Of a stretch of DNA of 64,000 nt, positions 11,200 to 24,009 are shown piece after piece. The translations under genes were made by a program, and so were the position numbers. Under the pieces are notes generated by a model. That model did not search any database. It had not been told where the DNA came from and was given only the letters and a program-made list of their open reading frames with translations. This DNA comes from Nothopassalora personata. Its lineage: Eukaryota; Ascomycota; Dothideomycetes; Mycosphaerellales; Mycosphaerellaceae. How positions within the stretch are numbered: position 1 is the stretch's first letter; each line of letters begins with the position of its first letter. The stretch covers positions 1,116,001-1,180,000 of the forward strand of contig CM066296.1 of NCBI GenBank assembly GCA_033816765.1, given 5' to 3'.

Positions 11200-13300
11200 C
11201 TGGATTTAGCTAATAATTAAGTTTCGCTTATTTAAGTACTAACTTCGTTAATTATTTTAACCTCCTACTAGTTAATCTTAGCTTACCGGATCTCCTATTC
11301 TAATTAAAGGCGAACTTTCTTAGTAGCCTTAGCTCGGGCTCGTAGATACTAGGCTAAGAACCGGGTCCTCGGGTACGGATTCTTTAGAATGCCTACGGGT
11401 GCCTTCCCTTTTACTTTATTAGACTATATAGGGTAGGTAGATACCTCGTTAAGCTCGCCTAAGTCGATCGCCTACTCCGCTTTACTTTCTCGGAATAAGA
11501 CCTAATATGTCCCAGTAGCCTTCTCCGTTTAGCTAGACCGTACGTCCTAAGGGCTATACTCTATTAAATACCTAAAGTTAGGAGGGGGCTTAGAATAATT
11601 AGGAGGCGTGACCTTTATTACCCTAGTATAGTCCCTACCTATCTATTACTTACGTAGTGCGGGAATCTTATACTAGTTATTAAACTCGATCGGCCTATAA
11701 TGTTCTTCGAGTAGAGGGAGTATATAGAGCAGTTTCGGTTTACTATAGTCCCTCCGAAAGTTGAATTTAGTAGGACGTAGATCGCCTTCTTTCCCTAGAT
11801 ACTACTAGTTATTCGGGGCGAGGTATACGTAGCCCCGGGATATTAAGGACCTTATTGCCCTATAATTGCTAGCCTAGTGCTTCGAACTGCTATAGTTGTA
11901 GTAATAACTATCTATCGCTTTAGACTGTTCGCGATTCTAGGATAGGGGACGCTACATTACGTAAACCTATAGTTTAGTATCTAGGTCGTGCCTCTCTAGT
12001 TATATAGAGCGTTAATTCTCGCTCGGGTAGAAGGTACCCGCGTCCGCGACGCGGCCGCGCTAGTATACACGTATACTCATTTTAGCTACCTTCTAGATTA
12101 GGTTATTATTAATAATAGTCCCAGAGGTGGCCTTCTTAAGCGTGTTAATCTTAGGCTTAAGGCGCGGTATTTACTTTACGACTAAGCGGTATAGCTAAGG
12201 TAAAGTAAGAGAGAAATCTATATATATAGCTTTCTATCCCTCCTTACTATCTACGATACTAGCAGCTTTATCGAGAATCCTCTAAAAGCCCCTAAACTTC
12301 TTAGGTTTCTTTAGGTAAAGCCCGCAAGCCTTATAGACCGCTTTCGCGACTGCCTCTAGCAATCCCTAAAGGAGGAGGCGACTCCGGGAGCTATTATCTA
12401 AATCCTTAGGTTTAATTAGGTTACTTAAGGATATAAATAGGCGGATAAATTCCTTCACATCTTATTCTTCGGGCCTCTTACCTTACTACGCCCTAATAAT
12501 CTCCTTAAGATATTCCCGACTCCCTAATATCGAGTAGGCGTTAAACCTTAAGAACTCTAATAAGAACGCCCTCCTAAAACGTGCCTTATTAGTAAGCTAC
12601 CTAGGCAGTCTTATAACTATACGCCGGATAGTAGTTTCGCAATTGCGCTTAAACCTACCCTAGAAATTATCCTTCTTAATAGATGCCCGAGGCGGATACT
12701 AGTCTATTAGGTCGCTAAACCGCTCCTAGAACTTAGTAGCATTAGTGCTATTAAAGAACGGATTCTTAGCACCTCCTAGAGGTAGAAAGCGAGGGCTAGC
12801 GTTTTCCATTACTACTGCTAATTGTCTAAAGAGGGCAGTTATAGTATCTATTCCAATTGTACTATTTGTTCCTACACCTATACCTAATTTAGCGGCGTTA
12901 GTTCCGCTTCTCCCTTCTTTACTAGATTTAGGTGTTTCCCCTTCCTCCGATTCCTCTATCCCCTTATAAGGGATAGAATCCCTATAGACCCCTTCTATTT
13001 TCGTAGGGTTTATAGGCTGTTCGTAGCCTCTACCTATATCGGTAAAGGTGCTAAGTTTTTCTAGTAATGTAGCCGTATCTATTGTTACGTAGTGCTTACT
13101 TTAGAATGCGCTAATACTAGTTGTTACTTAATAGGACCTTATAACCGTAATTGTTACTAAATACCTTAGACCTTAAGTATTTTTAACCTTAGTCGACCTT
13201 AACCGTAAACCTTAACCTTAAGTAATAACCTTAACCGTGAACCTTAGACCTTAAACCGTGATTTTTAACCTTATAAACTAGATACTAATACGCTACCGGG
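11200..13300 (-). pseudogene. Decayed interior of the TIR element
   Basis: On the minus strand, stretches of open frame alternate with TAG/TAA stops. For example, a frame around 11,900-11,600 reads RSLISRGYVYLAP. A 74-codon plus-strand ORF at 12745-12969 looks like a by-chance frame. Between 13,140 and 13,270 there is a low-complexity cctta/accgta-like run. Family not recognised; a degenerate transposase is the obvious guess but is unproven. Confidence 0.3.
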
Positions 13301-13337
13301 TGTACACTTAATACCTCCCCTTATTAACTACTAAAAT

Positions 13338-13707
13338 AATGTCTACTAACTACCCTATGTAGGCCTGTCCGAGTTGTAGTGGTATAGGGCGGCGCTTATG
13401 TAAGTAGCGGTATTTACCGGTCCCGGGACCGTAAAATTAGGTTACGTAACGAGTAGCGTAGTAGCTAGATAAATAAGAGGATTAGCGGACTTAAAACCCC
13501 TATGCCCTCTACTTAAGAGGTATAAATTGAATTGTTTCCTTAATGCTACGCTTATAATGCTTAACTGCGTAGTATATATCTTAATAGCTATACTAGGTCC
13601 TACTAGCTTACCTAAATGTCTAATTAAACCTAAATGAAATTAGGGCAAGTTAGACCTAAGGGACCCCCTCTAAACCTAAGGTTAACATAACCTATTAGTT
13701 GTTAATA
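13338..13707 (-). repeat. Right terminal inverted repeat
   Basis: Reverse complement of 10742-11114. It ends gttaata against tattaac on the left. Confidence 0.8.
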
Positions 13708-13714
13708 CTACTAT

Positions 13715-14591
13715 AGCGAGTTAGGCTACTTCTCGTTTAGTAAGTATAGTAAGCTAGAGCGAGAAGCGTCTAGCGAGTCGTAGCTTACTGAATTAATATA
13801 CTATAACTCTAATTGCCGAGTCTCTAGAGTGTATTAATCTTATAGCTAGTAGCCCTTAATCCTCTTCGTCTCCGTAGCTAACGGGGTTTAGAGTCCCCTC
13901 TCGATAGTAGAACTTAGTATTTATAGGGAAAGGTTTAGGTAATAAGCTAGTAAGTACGTTAGCTAGCGAAGTATTAGTTAAGAAGGTAAAGGAAAAGCGT
14001 ACGAGTCTAGCTATAAGTTAAATTAGAGAGATTAAGAAGGAGTCCTTAAGCGAGACTATAGTAGTAACTAGTACCTTAAGCGAGTTAGTAGTAACTAGTG
14101 CCTTAAGCGAGTCTATAGTAGTAACTAGTGCTTCGATAATTATATAGCTAGACTCGTAGCTAGACTCGTAGCTATTGCTTTAGAGTCTACCTAACGATAA
14201 CTAGCGTATAAAGGTACCGAGAAATAGGTTTATTATCGAGCTATCTACGAGGTAGCTAAGACCGAAAAAGTAGAGGGAAGTATAGACTCGTAGTATATAG
14301 ATAGGAGGTAGACTACTTAATATTATATTATTACTAAGAGCGAAATTTAGCGACTAACTCGCTACCTAGTAGACGGCTAATAAATTTAATTAAGCGGCTA
14401 ATAGTACCCTCTAATTGCTAAATACGATCCTCCGTCGCGGCTAAGCGAGTTAATATATTATTAGTAGGGCGAGTACTAGACTCGCTAGCCTTACTAACCT
14501 CGCTAGCTTCGCTAGCCTTACTAGAAGTAGTTAAAACACCCTCGAAAGCCTTAAATAAACTATCACTAGACTCGCTAGACTTACTAGGCTC
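13715..14591 (-). pseudogene. Decayed minus-strand sequence, left of element A
   Basis: This is the target into which A inserted. Just left of the insertion the minus strand reads a Ser-rich then coiled-coil-like segment (around 14,590-14,330, with an ILTRLAATEDRI motif). In the opposite flank (47,835-48,650) another minus-strand frame ends at the same point. The two could be halves of one decayed gene. Family not recognised. The segment also holds a 27-30-bp tandem repeat at 14044-14130. Confidence 0.3.
14044..14130. repeat. 27-30 bp tandem repeat, three copies
   Basis: Three successive units start ccttaagcgag and end gtagtaactagt (14044, 14074 and 14101). The middle unit is 3 bp shorter. 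Confidence 0.75.
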
Positions 14592-14596
14592 CTTAA

Positions 14597-15002
14597 TGTT
14601 ACGGTCTAAGCGCGATAGCCCTAAGGCTCCCCCGTACTAGTACGTAACGATATTAGGATCCGTGTCTCGTAACATAGATCCCCTATATAGAGGATCTATC
14701 GCTCCCTCGATAGACACTATAGACCCTTTAGATCTGGAGGATCTATAGATAGACACGATAGATCTAGATAATGTATTCCTTTATATTTAGGAACGTAGCG
14801 AAATGCCCTATAGCTTTTAGGGCGTTTAACTTACTGTTTAATCTTACTATTTAGAATATAACCTTACCTAACCGCTACCTCGCCTCTACTTTATACTGCT
14901 CTCCCTCCTACTCCTACTCGACGAGAACAAATCTCGATCGAACGAAGGTTACCTAACTTATTAGTTAACTTAGTAAGATTATAGGTTTAACTAAACCTAA
15001 TA
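14597..15002 (+). repeat. 5' LTR of element A
   Basis: Starts TGTTACGG and ends CCTAATA (RIP form of CCTAACA). A TATA-like tttatattta near 14790 lies about 30 bp before ggcgtttaa (14821-14829), the likely RNA start if priming is Tf1-like. Confidence 0.9.
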
Positions 15003-15014
15003 GCTTTAAACGCC
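15003..15014 (+). promoter_or_regulatory. Self-priming primer-binding site of A
   Basis: ttaaacgcc (15006-15014) is the reverse complement of ggcgtttaa at 14821-14829 inside the LTR. The same arrangement occurs in C and E. Use as a self-primer is inferred from Tf1-type elements. Confidence 0.55.
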
Positions 15015-15059
15015 ATCTAGAATAGGAGATTGATAGAGCACTAGGGGAACACCCGCCCC

Positions 15060-17166
15060 TAGTAAAGTAGATAGAGGTACCCGACTACGGACCGCGAACG
15101 ATGCTATTAATACCTTAGCTACTTACGTAGGTAATAAATCCCTTAAGGTTAGTAAGCTAGAGTTCTACTATAGCGACCGAGACAAGTTCGACACTTAGAT
15201 TACTTAGATACGTACTTCTTATTTAACTCTATAGCTCAGAACCTTAAGCCTATCTTTACTACTACCTTCTTAAGAGGACGAGTATAGTATTAGGTTAAAC
15301 CCTTCCTAAGAACCTACTTAGATAGTAACGGTACCGACAACGCTAATAGAATCTTCACGTCTTATAACTATCTTAAGAATGCTATAAAGAGCGTCTTTAG
15401 AATCTCTAACGAGGTTACTACTGCCGTTCGTGTTATATAACACTTAACCTAGAAGACGTCTACCGCCGAATATACTACTAAATTCTAGGAATACGCTTAA
15501 CTTACCGATTGGGACGACGAGGCCTTATAAGTTATGTACCGACGTAGCTTAAAGGAGAACGTTAAAGACGAGTTAATACGGGATAGTCGAAGAATCGATA
15601 ACTTAGGTAACCTTATTAAAGTTACGATTAATCTTAACGATAAGCTCTACGAGAGAGCTATAGAACGACGATACGACTCTAAAGTATCCGGAAAGGCCGG
15701 ATTTACACTAGGCTACGACAATCGCAATAGGGACTATAATAACTTTAATAATAACAAGCCTAATAATAAGCTATACTATAGACTACAGTCTATAGAACTC
15801 GACGTTACCGAGAAAGGTCGTAAGATCGAAAGTAAGAATAGGGGTAAGAAAGGGCTTAAGAGTTCGAAAGGAAGCTTTACTTACTATAATTGTAGTAAGG
15901 AAGGCTATATAGTAAGGGACTGCTACGGTAAGAAAAATATAGTACGCCGTAAGCAGTTTAATATAATATAATAAGGAACTAGTAAACTCGAGAGTAGTGT
16001 TAGACTACTAGGAGGTACCGACTATACTCGAGGAGTAGAGGAGAGAGTTAGTAACGAAGGTAACATACCTCTCCTAGACCCCTTATAAGGACGAGGAGGA
16101 TACTACGGGCAACTAATAGAAATTACACTATTCGGGTTATAGAACCGACTATAATAGTTTAAAAGGACATACCAATTTAATACAATCTAGATAGGGGATA
16201 CCTCGGAAAATCACTAGACGACCGAGAGTCTCTATAACGAACTATAGGACTAGTAGGGGGAAGTTATAGGTAGAATCTACTAATAAGGAAAACGAGAATT
16301 TAGCATAATAGTAAGAAGAGTCGACTACGAGATCGATCGCGATACTTGAAATAGTTACGGAGCCCTTTATTAGCGTTTCTATTACTAAGACTCGTATTAA
16401 ATCTATTACTCCGCTAAGGAAGGCGTAGGATATTTCCTATAGTAACCGTAAGGAACCCTAGGAGCGACACATAGGTAGAATGCCACGCTCTAAGAAATAG
16501 ATATCGACGAATCCTACTACGACAATAGAGACGATAAAGAGAACTAGGACCTAGGATAGAATAGATCGTAGTTACCGGAACTATAGGAAGAAAGTTAAGA
16601 AACCACCGGGCTAGATACTATCGAAGAAAACTAGGATCTAGAAGAATTAAGCGAAGAAGATTCCTCTAAAGGAGAAGAGAGCGACACTAGCGACGATAAC
16701 AAACGACTAACCTTTACGATCGATGTACCTAAGAAACTATATAACATAATCGTATACCTATAAAGAAGGCACGAAGAATTCCTACCTAAAATAGGCGGAC
16801 GACGAATGCTATACTCTATTAAGTTCAATAAAACACTTAACACCCTACGAGGCATAGCCTAGGGATACCTACTTATAGAGACGACCGAAAACCTAGTAAC
16901 CGCTATTATAGAACGACTACCGATAGGAAGCCGAATAATAGGTACCGGATACCTTACGCTATTAGGAACATTTATATCGAATGAATTACGTAACGTAGTG
17001 TAATACGTACGCGTACTCTACTTAGAAACGTAGAAGATCTAGGAACGTTACCGAAGATAGGTATAGACATAGAAAGGCTCGCGCTAGGTTCGAGCGGAGG
17101 CCTTAAGACACGAAGTACGACGTTCTATATACAAATAGGGAAAAGGATCGACTCCTTAGGAATAAG
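15060..17166 (+). pseudogene. A gag remnant
   Basis: Capsid-like gag with a 145-codon open piece at 15534-15971. A zinc knuckle at about 15880-15925 reads YYNCSKEGYIVRDC, where the first Cys and the His have become Tyr (TGY to TAY and CAY to TAY, both RIP outcomes). It is closely similar to the gag of C (25,790-27,060). The piece stops at 17166, where element B is inserted. Confidence 0.75.
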
Positions 17167-17372
17167 TATCACGATCTAAGCGTGCACCGGCGCTGCAGCC
17201 TAATCAAACCTAAGGTAGCAGCCGCTAAGAATTAGGTGACATTAATTAGTTACCTGTAGCCTTTTTATAAGCAGCCCCTTCAATTCTAGCTTAGATACAT
17301 GTAATCTACTATCTGCTTTTAAGACACCTTTATAAGCCCATTTTATAACTTCCAACCACTTATAACGTGATA
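17167..17372 (+). repeat. 5' LTR of element B
   Basis: 206 bp. Matches 23799-24004 with mainly C/T and A/G differences. Confidence 0.9.
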
Positions 17373-17383
17373 GTTATGAGCCC
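17373..17383 (+). promoter_or_regulatory. Primer-binding site of B (initiator tRNA-Met half)
   Basis: gttatgagccc directly follows the LTR. It is complementary to the anticodon arm of eukaryotic initiator tRNA-Met (gggctcataac), the cleaved-tRNA primer known from some copia elements. Element D has the same site. Confidence 0.7.
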
Positions 17384-17539
17384 GACAGGCGCTTACTAAC
17401 GTTCGCTACATAAAACGAAGCCCTAGAGCAGATTTTGCATCGTTATTAAAAACTAGTAGGATCTATCATTATCCCATTAATAACTATTGTACAGTAGTGC
17501 AGTAACCCCAGTAGACCTATAGAAACTTTTATTAGGCCT

Positions 17540-20500
17540 ATTAACACCGTTATAGCAACTACCGAGACACCCGGTAGTACCGGTACTTTGCCGTACGCTA
17601 CTATCGTTCTTAAGAGTTATAACTAATAGGATAAGTTTAACCGTTAGTTAGAGCTCTACGCTAAGTCTCTAAACATCTAGAAGTATGTGGATCCGAACGA
17701 CACTACTACCGAGCTAATAGAGCCGGTGTTCTTAACGTTCGAATAGATCTAATTAGCATATACTACTAAAGACGCTACGGCGGTAGATAAAGAGCTTATT
17801 GAGCTCCGTTAGTTGGACGCTAAGCATAGGTAGCGGATGTATAACATCTTTACCGCAGCAAGGTCTAAACTAGTTACCTACCTAATCCGTACTACTACGG
17901 AGCTAGGCTAAGAGCTTATATATAGGAAACGCACTCTTAGAGGCAAGTACTAGGCTCTAAAGACATAGTATAGACTAGACGACATACTACGTAAGCGACA
18001 GCTTACACTAGAGCTAAATAGGCTTTAGAAGAGCTAGGCCCGAAGGGTCGACGACTAGTGTTTAGACTAGCTAGTACTATAGACTAAGATGCTAGATTGT
18101 AACTATGTCGAGTACGGAGACCTACCACGACACTTCCTACTTACGATACAGTAGAAAACTCCTACCTATAGAGCATTACTATATAACGAGTAGAAGCGTA
18201 ATAAGCTCTCGCTTAGTAAGCTTACCGAGCGATACCTAGAATAGATACGCGACACTACCCTAGTTACTACGAACGGTCAATTAGTCTTCGTAACCTTTAT
18301 AGGCGAACCCTTAGTAGAGGACGAGCCTCTACTACTAGCGCCTATAGTAGGCATAGTCGGTAGGAATGATAATAATAACAACGACCGTCGTCGCAGCCGC
18401 GGCGACAAGAGTCGTAACTGTAGTAACGGTGTAAACAAAGGAAAGAGCAGTAATAACAACGATAGGCTAAGCGGCTACTAGAACATTACCGGCGAGCCTA
18501 AGGAGAGTTGTTATAAGAACCTCTATTTATACGATGTAGTTAACCCTAAGAAGCGTCTATTAAAGGATTAGCGCTCTAAGTAGTAGAAGAAGTGCTAGAA
18601 GCACTTTATTAATTACTACTTAGGCGATAATAGTAAACGCTTACTAGGCGTATTAAACCGTAATAGGCGTACGGATAAGGAGCGAGATAAGGCAATTGCT
18701 AAGGGTAAGGTAGCACCGCACGGCTTTACTAGTCTTACTGTCCTTTCGAGCTCGATAAGCTAATTAAGCTTTAACTTTAGGGATTGCTAGGTATACGACA
18801 ACTGCTCGGACACCTATGTTATTAATCACTATAACTAGTAGGGCGTAGAATTCATTATAGAGCGCCTAACTACCTTATTAATCTAAGCCGGAACTACGAC
18901 ATTCCCTATTACCGTATTAGGTAAGGTTTGCATAAAGATAGAGGGGATACCATTCACCCTATTAGATGTAGCCTATTGCCTAGGCTTTTATGTAAACGTT
19001 ATCTCCCACTTACGTATAGAGACGGCTAGACTTTAGTAGTACGGACGCACTAATTCAGTCTATTATAATAACAAGAAATTGATGGACCTGTACCGCCCTA
19101 CTAGCACAATCCCCTTCTTTAAGGTGGTTACACCGCCTTAGTTAGAGATAGTCTACAAATGGCTATCGAGCAATAATAGGAGCATTCTACTAAAGATTAC
19201 TAAGAAGTAGCGTACAGCGCACTTCATTAGTACGATTAGTAAGGGTAATACTATCTAAACACCGCCTATTTAGGACTCTAACGGCGACCGTACCGTTATA
19301 GTAGTAATAAATAGCATAGGGGGCACTAAAGGTGTAGTAACGTCTAGTAGGACCCCTAACCTAGTTCATTTCTACGATTTAGATACCTACGGGCACTTTC
19401 AATTCACTATTAAGAATAGGGACCAACTATTAGTATTGGCTTACTTTAATAGCCTACTTAGCTTTATTAATTTCATTAGGCGTAGGTTTGTTTACTTCTA
19501 TAGCGATAATGAAGCAGCTATTAGTATAGCCTTCCGCTTAACTATTAACAACAATTAAATTAAGTGGCACAACACTACTAACTACGCGTCTAACTAGGAC
19601 CTAGTAGAACGAGCGGGCGGCGTTATTATTACGATGTCTCGCACAATCCGCATTTATGCTCGCCTACCTAAGAAGCTCTAGAATGAATGCATAGTAGCTG
19701 CCGTCTACATTCTCTAGCGGTCACTAATCTAATTAAAAGGCTGGAAGACTCCCTTCGAATTGGTAATAGGCAGGGTACTAAATGTAGGCTACATAGTAGT
19801 GTACGGCTGCCTAGCCTACGTGTACATTCATGGCACTACTTAACTAGGTAAGACTAAGAAGCTTAAAGAACGAGCACTTATCGGATACCTTGTAGGCTAT
19901 AACTCCACTAACATCTACCGGGTGTGGGACCTATTGAAAGATAGGGTTATGCGGGTAAAGGACGTCCTCTTTAATAAGACTACGTTCTACGACCTATCAA
20001 TTCTTACTGCTGGTTACTTAACCCCTATTAAGAACATCGCGACGGCAGAACCGGCTAAAGAGCCTAAACAGTACTACGACCTATATGTGGCTTACTATAA
20101 GCACGACATAGCATAGGCCGAGGGGGTGGAAGAATAGGCCTAGTAGTAGCCGCTCTATCAAAACCCTCGTTAATACTATTCAAACGCCCATTAACTCCTC
20201 CTTAGGTAAGAACTATACTAGCTAGAGCACCGCTCCTTAGTAGCATTCAACCACCTAGAAAGTGGTAGTAGTTTCGAGCCACCTAATTAGCCATTAATAA
20301 ATGACGCTATAACTCCTACACTTTTACGAGACTAGGTTAAATCCGGGGTCGAACTAGCGACTAATGAGAGCATAGAGAACTCTAACTATAATAATAACGC
20401 GGTAAATAATAGTAACGCGTCTAAATAACAGTACATTAACACACTGTAATAGCAGTTAGTAGATGCCCTTATAGAGGAAGATCGTGAGGAGCTTATAGTA

Positions 20501-22510
20501 GATGCTTCGACGACTTTAAATGTCGCTACCGCTCCGCCTACAATCCCCTTCAAAGAACTTAGCTAAATAGATAACTTTTCCGCTAACACTAATTACGCCC
20601 TTACCGGATCCGGTAAGAGACTTAGAACGGCCTACTTCTACTATGCTCTACATAATATCATGGTCGCTAACGTTATCATTAGCTAGATAGCGGGCATCCG
20701 CCCGAGACCTCGTTACCTAGGACGTAAGTACTACGATGTCGTACGAACACGCCGATCCTCCCCTACACGTACTATTAACACTATTACGTCGATGCACCGC
20801 GATAACCTTCCGCCCAAACCTCTAAACTACCGAGCCGCCATAAAGTACCGCTTTGCCTAATAATAGCGTAAAGCTATAGCTAAAGAGTTTACTAAAGCAG
20901 TCTTAACCGGCACGTTTAAATAGACTACATAGTAAGAGAAGGATTATAATGCTTAGTAAGAGGACGGACTTTAGCTACCATTGCCGCTAAAGTGGGTGTA
21001 TAAGTATAAGTTGGATAAGCATAGTATACTAAAGAGCTTTAAGGCCCGGCTATGCGTAAGAGGCGATCTATAGGGCACACACTTAGATACATACGCCGCT
21101 ACATTGCTAGTAAGCATGTTTCGCCTCTACTATGCTATGGCCGCGAGCTTCGACCTAGAAGCTAAACAGTTTAATGTTATTAACGCCTTCTTAAACTTAG
21201 ACCTACTATACACTATGTATCTATAGCCGCCTCCTAGAATCGATCGCCCTACCGATAGACATGCTCTTAAACTAGTTAAGGCCCTCTACGGACTTAAGGA
21301 ATCCCCTCTCCTTTAGTACAACTGTCTTACTATAACGCTTGCCTCCCTAGGCCTAGTTCCCCTATTAGACTCTAAATGCATCTACTATAACGATAAGGTT
21401 ATGTTCTTCTTCTACGTGGACGACCTAGTTATGCTCTACTATCGTAAGAATAAGGCCTATGCTACACACATTAAGTACCGGCTTCTTAACGTATACGAGA
21501 TGCACGAGCTCGGAGACCTAACCTAGTTCTTAGGGATTAAGGTAACACGAGACCGGTAAAAGAGACTACTGTAGCTCTTATAAGAGGACTACATTAAGAA
21601 GCTCGCCGCTAAGTTTAGCATATCCACTAGCGTACGTAAGACAATAGTACTAGTAGATTAACACCTCGACTAGACAGTACCTAAGGGCCATATTGTAGAT
21701 ACTATAAAGATCCTTACGTACTAACAGCGTATTAGGTCTCTAAACTTCGTAGTAATATACACACGCCTAGACATCGCCTTCTCCTTATTAATGCTCTCGT
21801 AGTACCTAACTAAGCTAACGGATACGTATCTAAAGCTTACGGATTAGTACCTACGCTACCTCCTAGAGACTAAGAACCTCTACCTTATGTATAGCGCTAG
21901 TAAGCACATTACTAGCCTATATAGTTAACCTAAACATCTCGGCAAGAACTATAAGTTCTTCGGCGCATTAGATGCCTCCTACGGCATAAACGTCGATAGG
22001 ACTAGCTCTAGCGGATAGATCTTTATACTGTTCGGCGGACTAGTCGATTATAAAGCCTCTAAGTAGATTACTGTTACTAAGTCCTTAACCGAAGCCAAAC
22101 TCCTTAGCCTATTATAAGCGGCATTAGAGCTAATCTAGTAGGAACGCATCTTTACCGAGATCTATCTCGAGTTTAACTAGTGTATACACCTGTACTATAA
22201 CAACACCTAGACCATTCGACTTATTAACTAGCAAGGGTAAAAGCTTAACACTAAGCTACGCTATGTTAACATCCATTACCATTAGCTCCGCTAGAGAGAC
22301 TAACGAGGAGATATCGAGATTCGGTATCTTAACACTAACGACATGCCTATAGATAGGCTTACTAAGCTACTACTACTATAAAAGCATAAGCACTTCGTGA
22401 AGCTACTTAACATAGCTAAGGAAGGCGTAGATCTACGCTCCTTAGCGCCTACTGTAGATGCTAACACTAGCCGTATCACCTTAGGGGGTGATAATAACGC
22501 TTAAGATGCG
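17540..22510 (+). pseudogene. B gag-pol remnant
   Basis: Decayed copia polyprotein. A protease-like DNCSDT segment lies near 18790. Integrase follows, with an open 64-codon C-terminal piece at 19922-20116 that reads WDLLKDRVMRVKDV, typical of copia integrase ends. Reverse transcriptase contains LYGLKESPLLWY near 21285 and an intact YVDD box at 21413-21424. RNase H runs to about 22,500, including a KASK-stop-like motif near 22,050. Stops are mostly TAG from Gln/Trp codons. Confidence 0.75.
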
Positions 22511-23798
22511 TAGGCCTACTATACTAGTAGTAGCTCTTCTCGATAGTTACTAGCACTAGGCTTTAACTATAGGACTCTTCTCCTCGGCGCATCGTAGTAG
22601 CGATGTAGAACGACATAGTAATTAGCTACTACTAAGCGCGACTTCCCTTTTATCCTTCTATGCTATATTAGGAAGGAACTAGTAGTAGGACTGCATAAAA
22701 ACACCTCTTTAGGTCTAAATCCTTCCTCTTTTCTTAACTAACTAACATAGACCGGTAAGGTATGTTCGGCACTACTGTCTCCTCTACCGGCTCCGTACTA
22801 CCGCTAGAGTAAGCGTCTACCATTTACCGGCGCTACCCTAGTACTACTATTACTAGCAGGTGTTTCTCGGACTCCTATTGGCCCATGGCAAAAGGACCGG
22901 AAACACCCCTATTACTAGTAGCGGTGTAGCGTATACGCACTAGTAACGGCGTAGCTAATTACGAGCGCCGAAACACTATTAACTTCCCTACTACTAGTAG
23001 CATTAGCATTACTATCACTACCTCCGTTCAACGAACGCTATAACATCATCGTTAATCCCTCTATTATCGTCCTTACCTCACTTAGAGATAATATCTCTAC
23101 CCGTAGCACCTATAGCACTACCGTCGATAGGATAATCCTTACCCTAAGTAGAAAGATAAGGCCTTTATAAGCTATAAAGACCTTTCATTAGGTAAAAGAG
23201 TTCCTACTAAGACGTAGCTAAATAGTAATCTCTACCTAAGGTAGGAAGCGGAGTTCTCTAAGACCGTAACCGAAGTTATATATACGTGGTTATTAGATAG
23301 TAGTTCGGCACCCTAATTGCCGAAGTAATAGCGTACTATAATACCTAGGATTTTAATTAAGAATGGAGCGGACATTAAAGCGGACGATAGGCTAAGCAAT
23401 AAATTCAGTAGATATAATAACCCCTAGGACTCGAACCTATAACCTTACATGTCCGTTAAAATGTAGGGAGATAGCACGCCTTGCCGTTTAGTACTATAAG
23501 AACAGCTTAGCCACCCCACCGGATAAGAATCACATCGCTTAGAACCTATTATATAGGTTAACTGCAGTGTGAGGGACTTAGTAAGATTGTGAATAGGGAT
23601 GTAAGGCTAGGATAATAGCCTTACCTAAAACGCTAACTTAGCGCCCTACTGTGCAGCTTATAATGGAGCTCTAATAAGCGTACAGTAACGACGCCTTACG
23701 TTATAGGTAGGTAGGTAGGGTGATAGGTAATAGATAGGGTGCACGCGATTACATGCGATTAGCTCATTCACCTATAAGCCGCACGAGCTAAGGGGGTG
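22511..23798. other. Long 3' untranslated region of B
   Basis: About 1.3 kb between the RNase H end and the 3' LTR. It is decayed, with no ORF beyond chance, and carries a tRNA-like stretch at 23418-23520. A purine tract (aaggggg) abuts the LTR. Confidence 0.5.
23418..23520 (-). pseudogene. tRNA-like sequence in the 3' region of B
   Basis: On the minus strand a B-box-like ggttcgagtcc sits in a T-arm with 4 of 5 stem pairs. The upstream part has the length of a class II (long variable arm) tRNA, but the D-arm and anticodon arm are not convincing. It could be a RIP-damaged tRNA, a SINE head or chance. Confidence 0.25.
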
Positions 23799-24004
23799 TA
23801 TTACGATCTAAGCGTACACCGGCGCTATAGCCTAATTAAACCTAAGGTAGTAGCCGCTAAGAATCAGGTGACATTAATTAGTTACCTACAGCCTTTTCAC
23901 AAGTAGCCCCTTCAATTCTAGCTTAGACATATGCAATCTACTATCTGCTTTTAAGACACCTTTATAAGCCCATTTCATAACTTCCAACCACTTGTAACGT
24001 GATA
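23799..24004 (+). repeat. 3' LTR of element B
   Basis: 206-bp copy of 17167-17372, followed by the duplicated target ataag. Confidence 0.9.
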
Positions 24005-24009
24005 ATAAG

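Larger units (their letters stand above)
10742..13707. mobile_element. TIR DNA-transposon-like element, about 3 kb
   Basis: Two arms of about 370 bp (10742-11114 and 13338-13707) are reverse complements of each other. The outer ends read tattaac, so a TA target duplication, as in Tc1/mariner-type elements, is the simplest reading. No 8-bp duplication is visible. Each arm carries a perfect palindrome built on ggtcccgggacc. The interior is RIP-decayed and most readable on the minus strand, but I found no recognisable DDE transposase. Confidence 0.7.
17167..24004 (+). mobile_element. Element B: RIP-decayed Ty1/copia element inside A
   Basis: LTRs of 206 bp at both ends (17167-17372 and 23799-24004), flanked by the duplication ataag (17162-17166 and 24005-24009). 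The A sequence rejoins cleanly as ...ggaataag-cgac..., as in the uninterrupted copies of C (33,050) and E (42,790). The pol order is integrase before reverse transcriptase, which defines copia. Confidence 0.92.
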
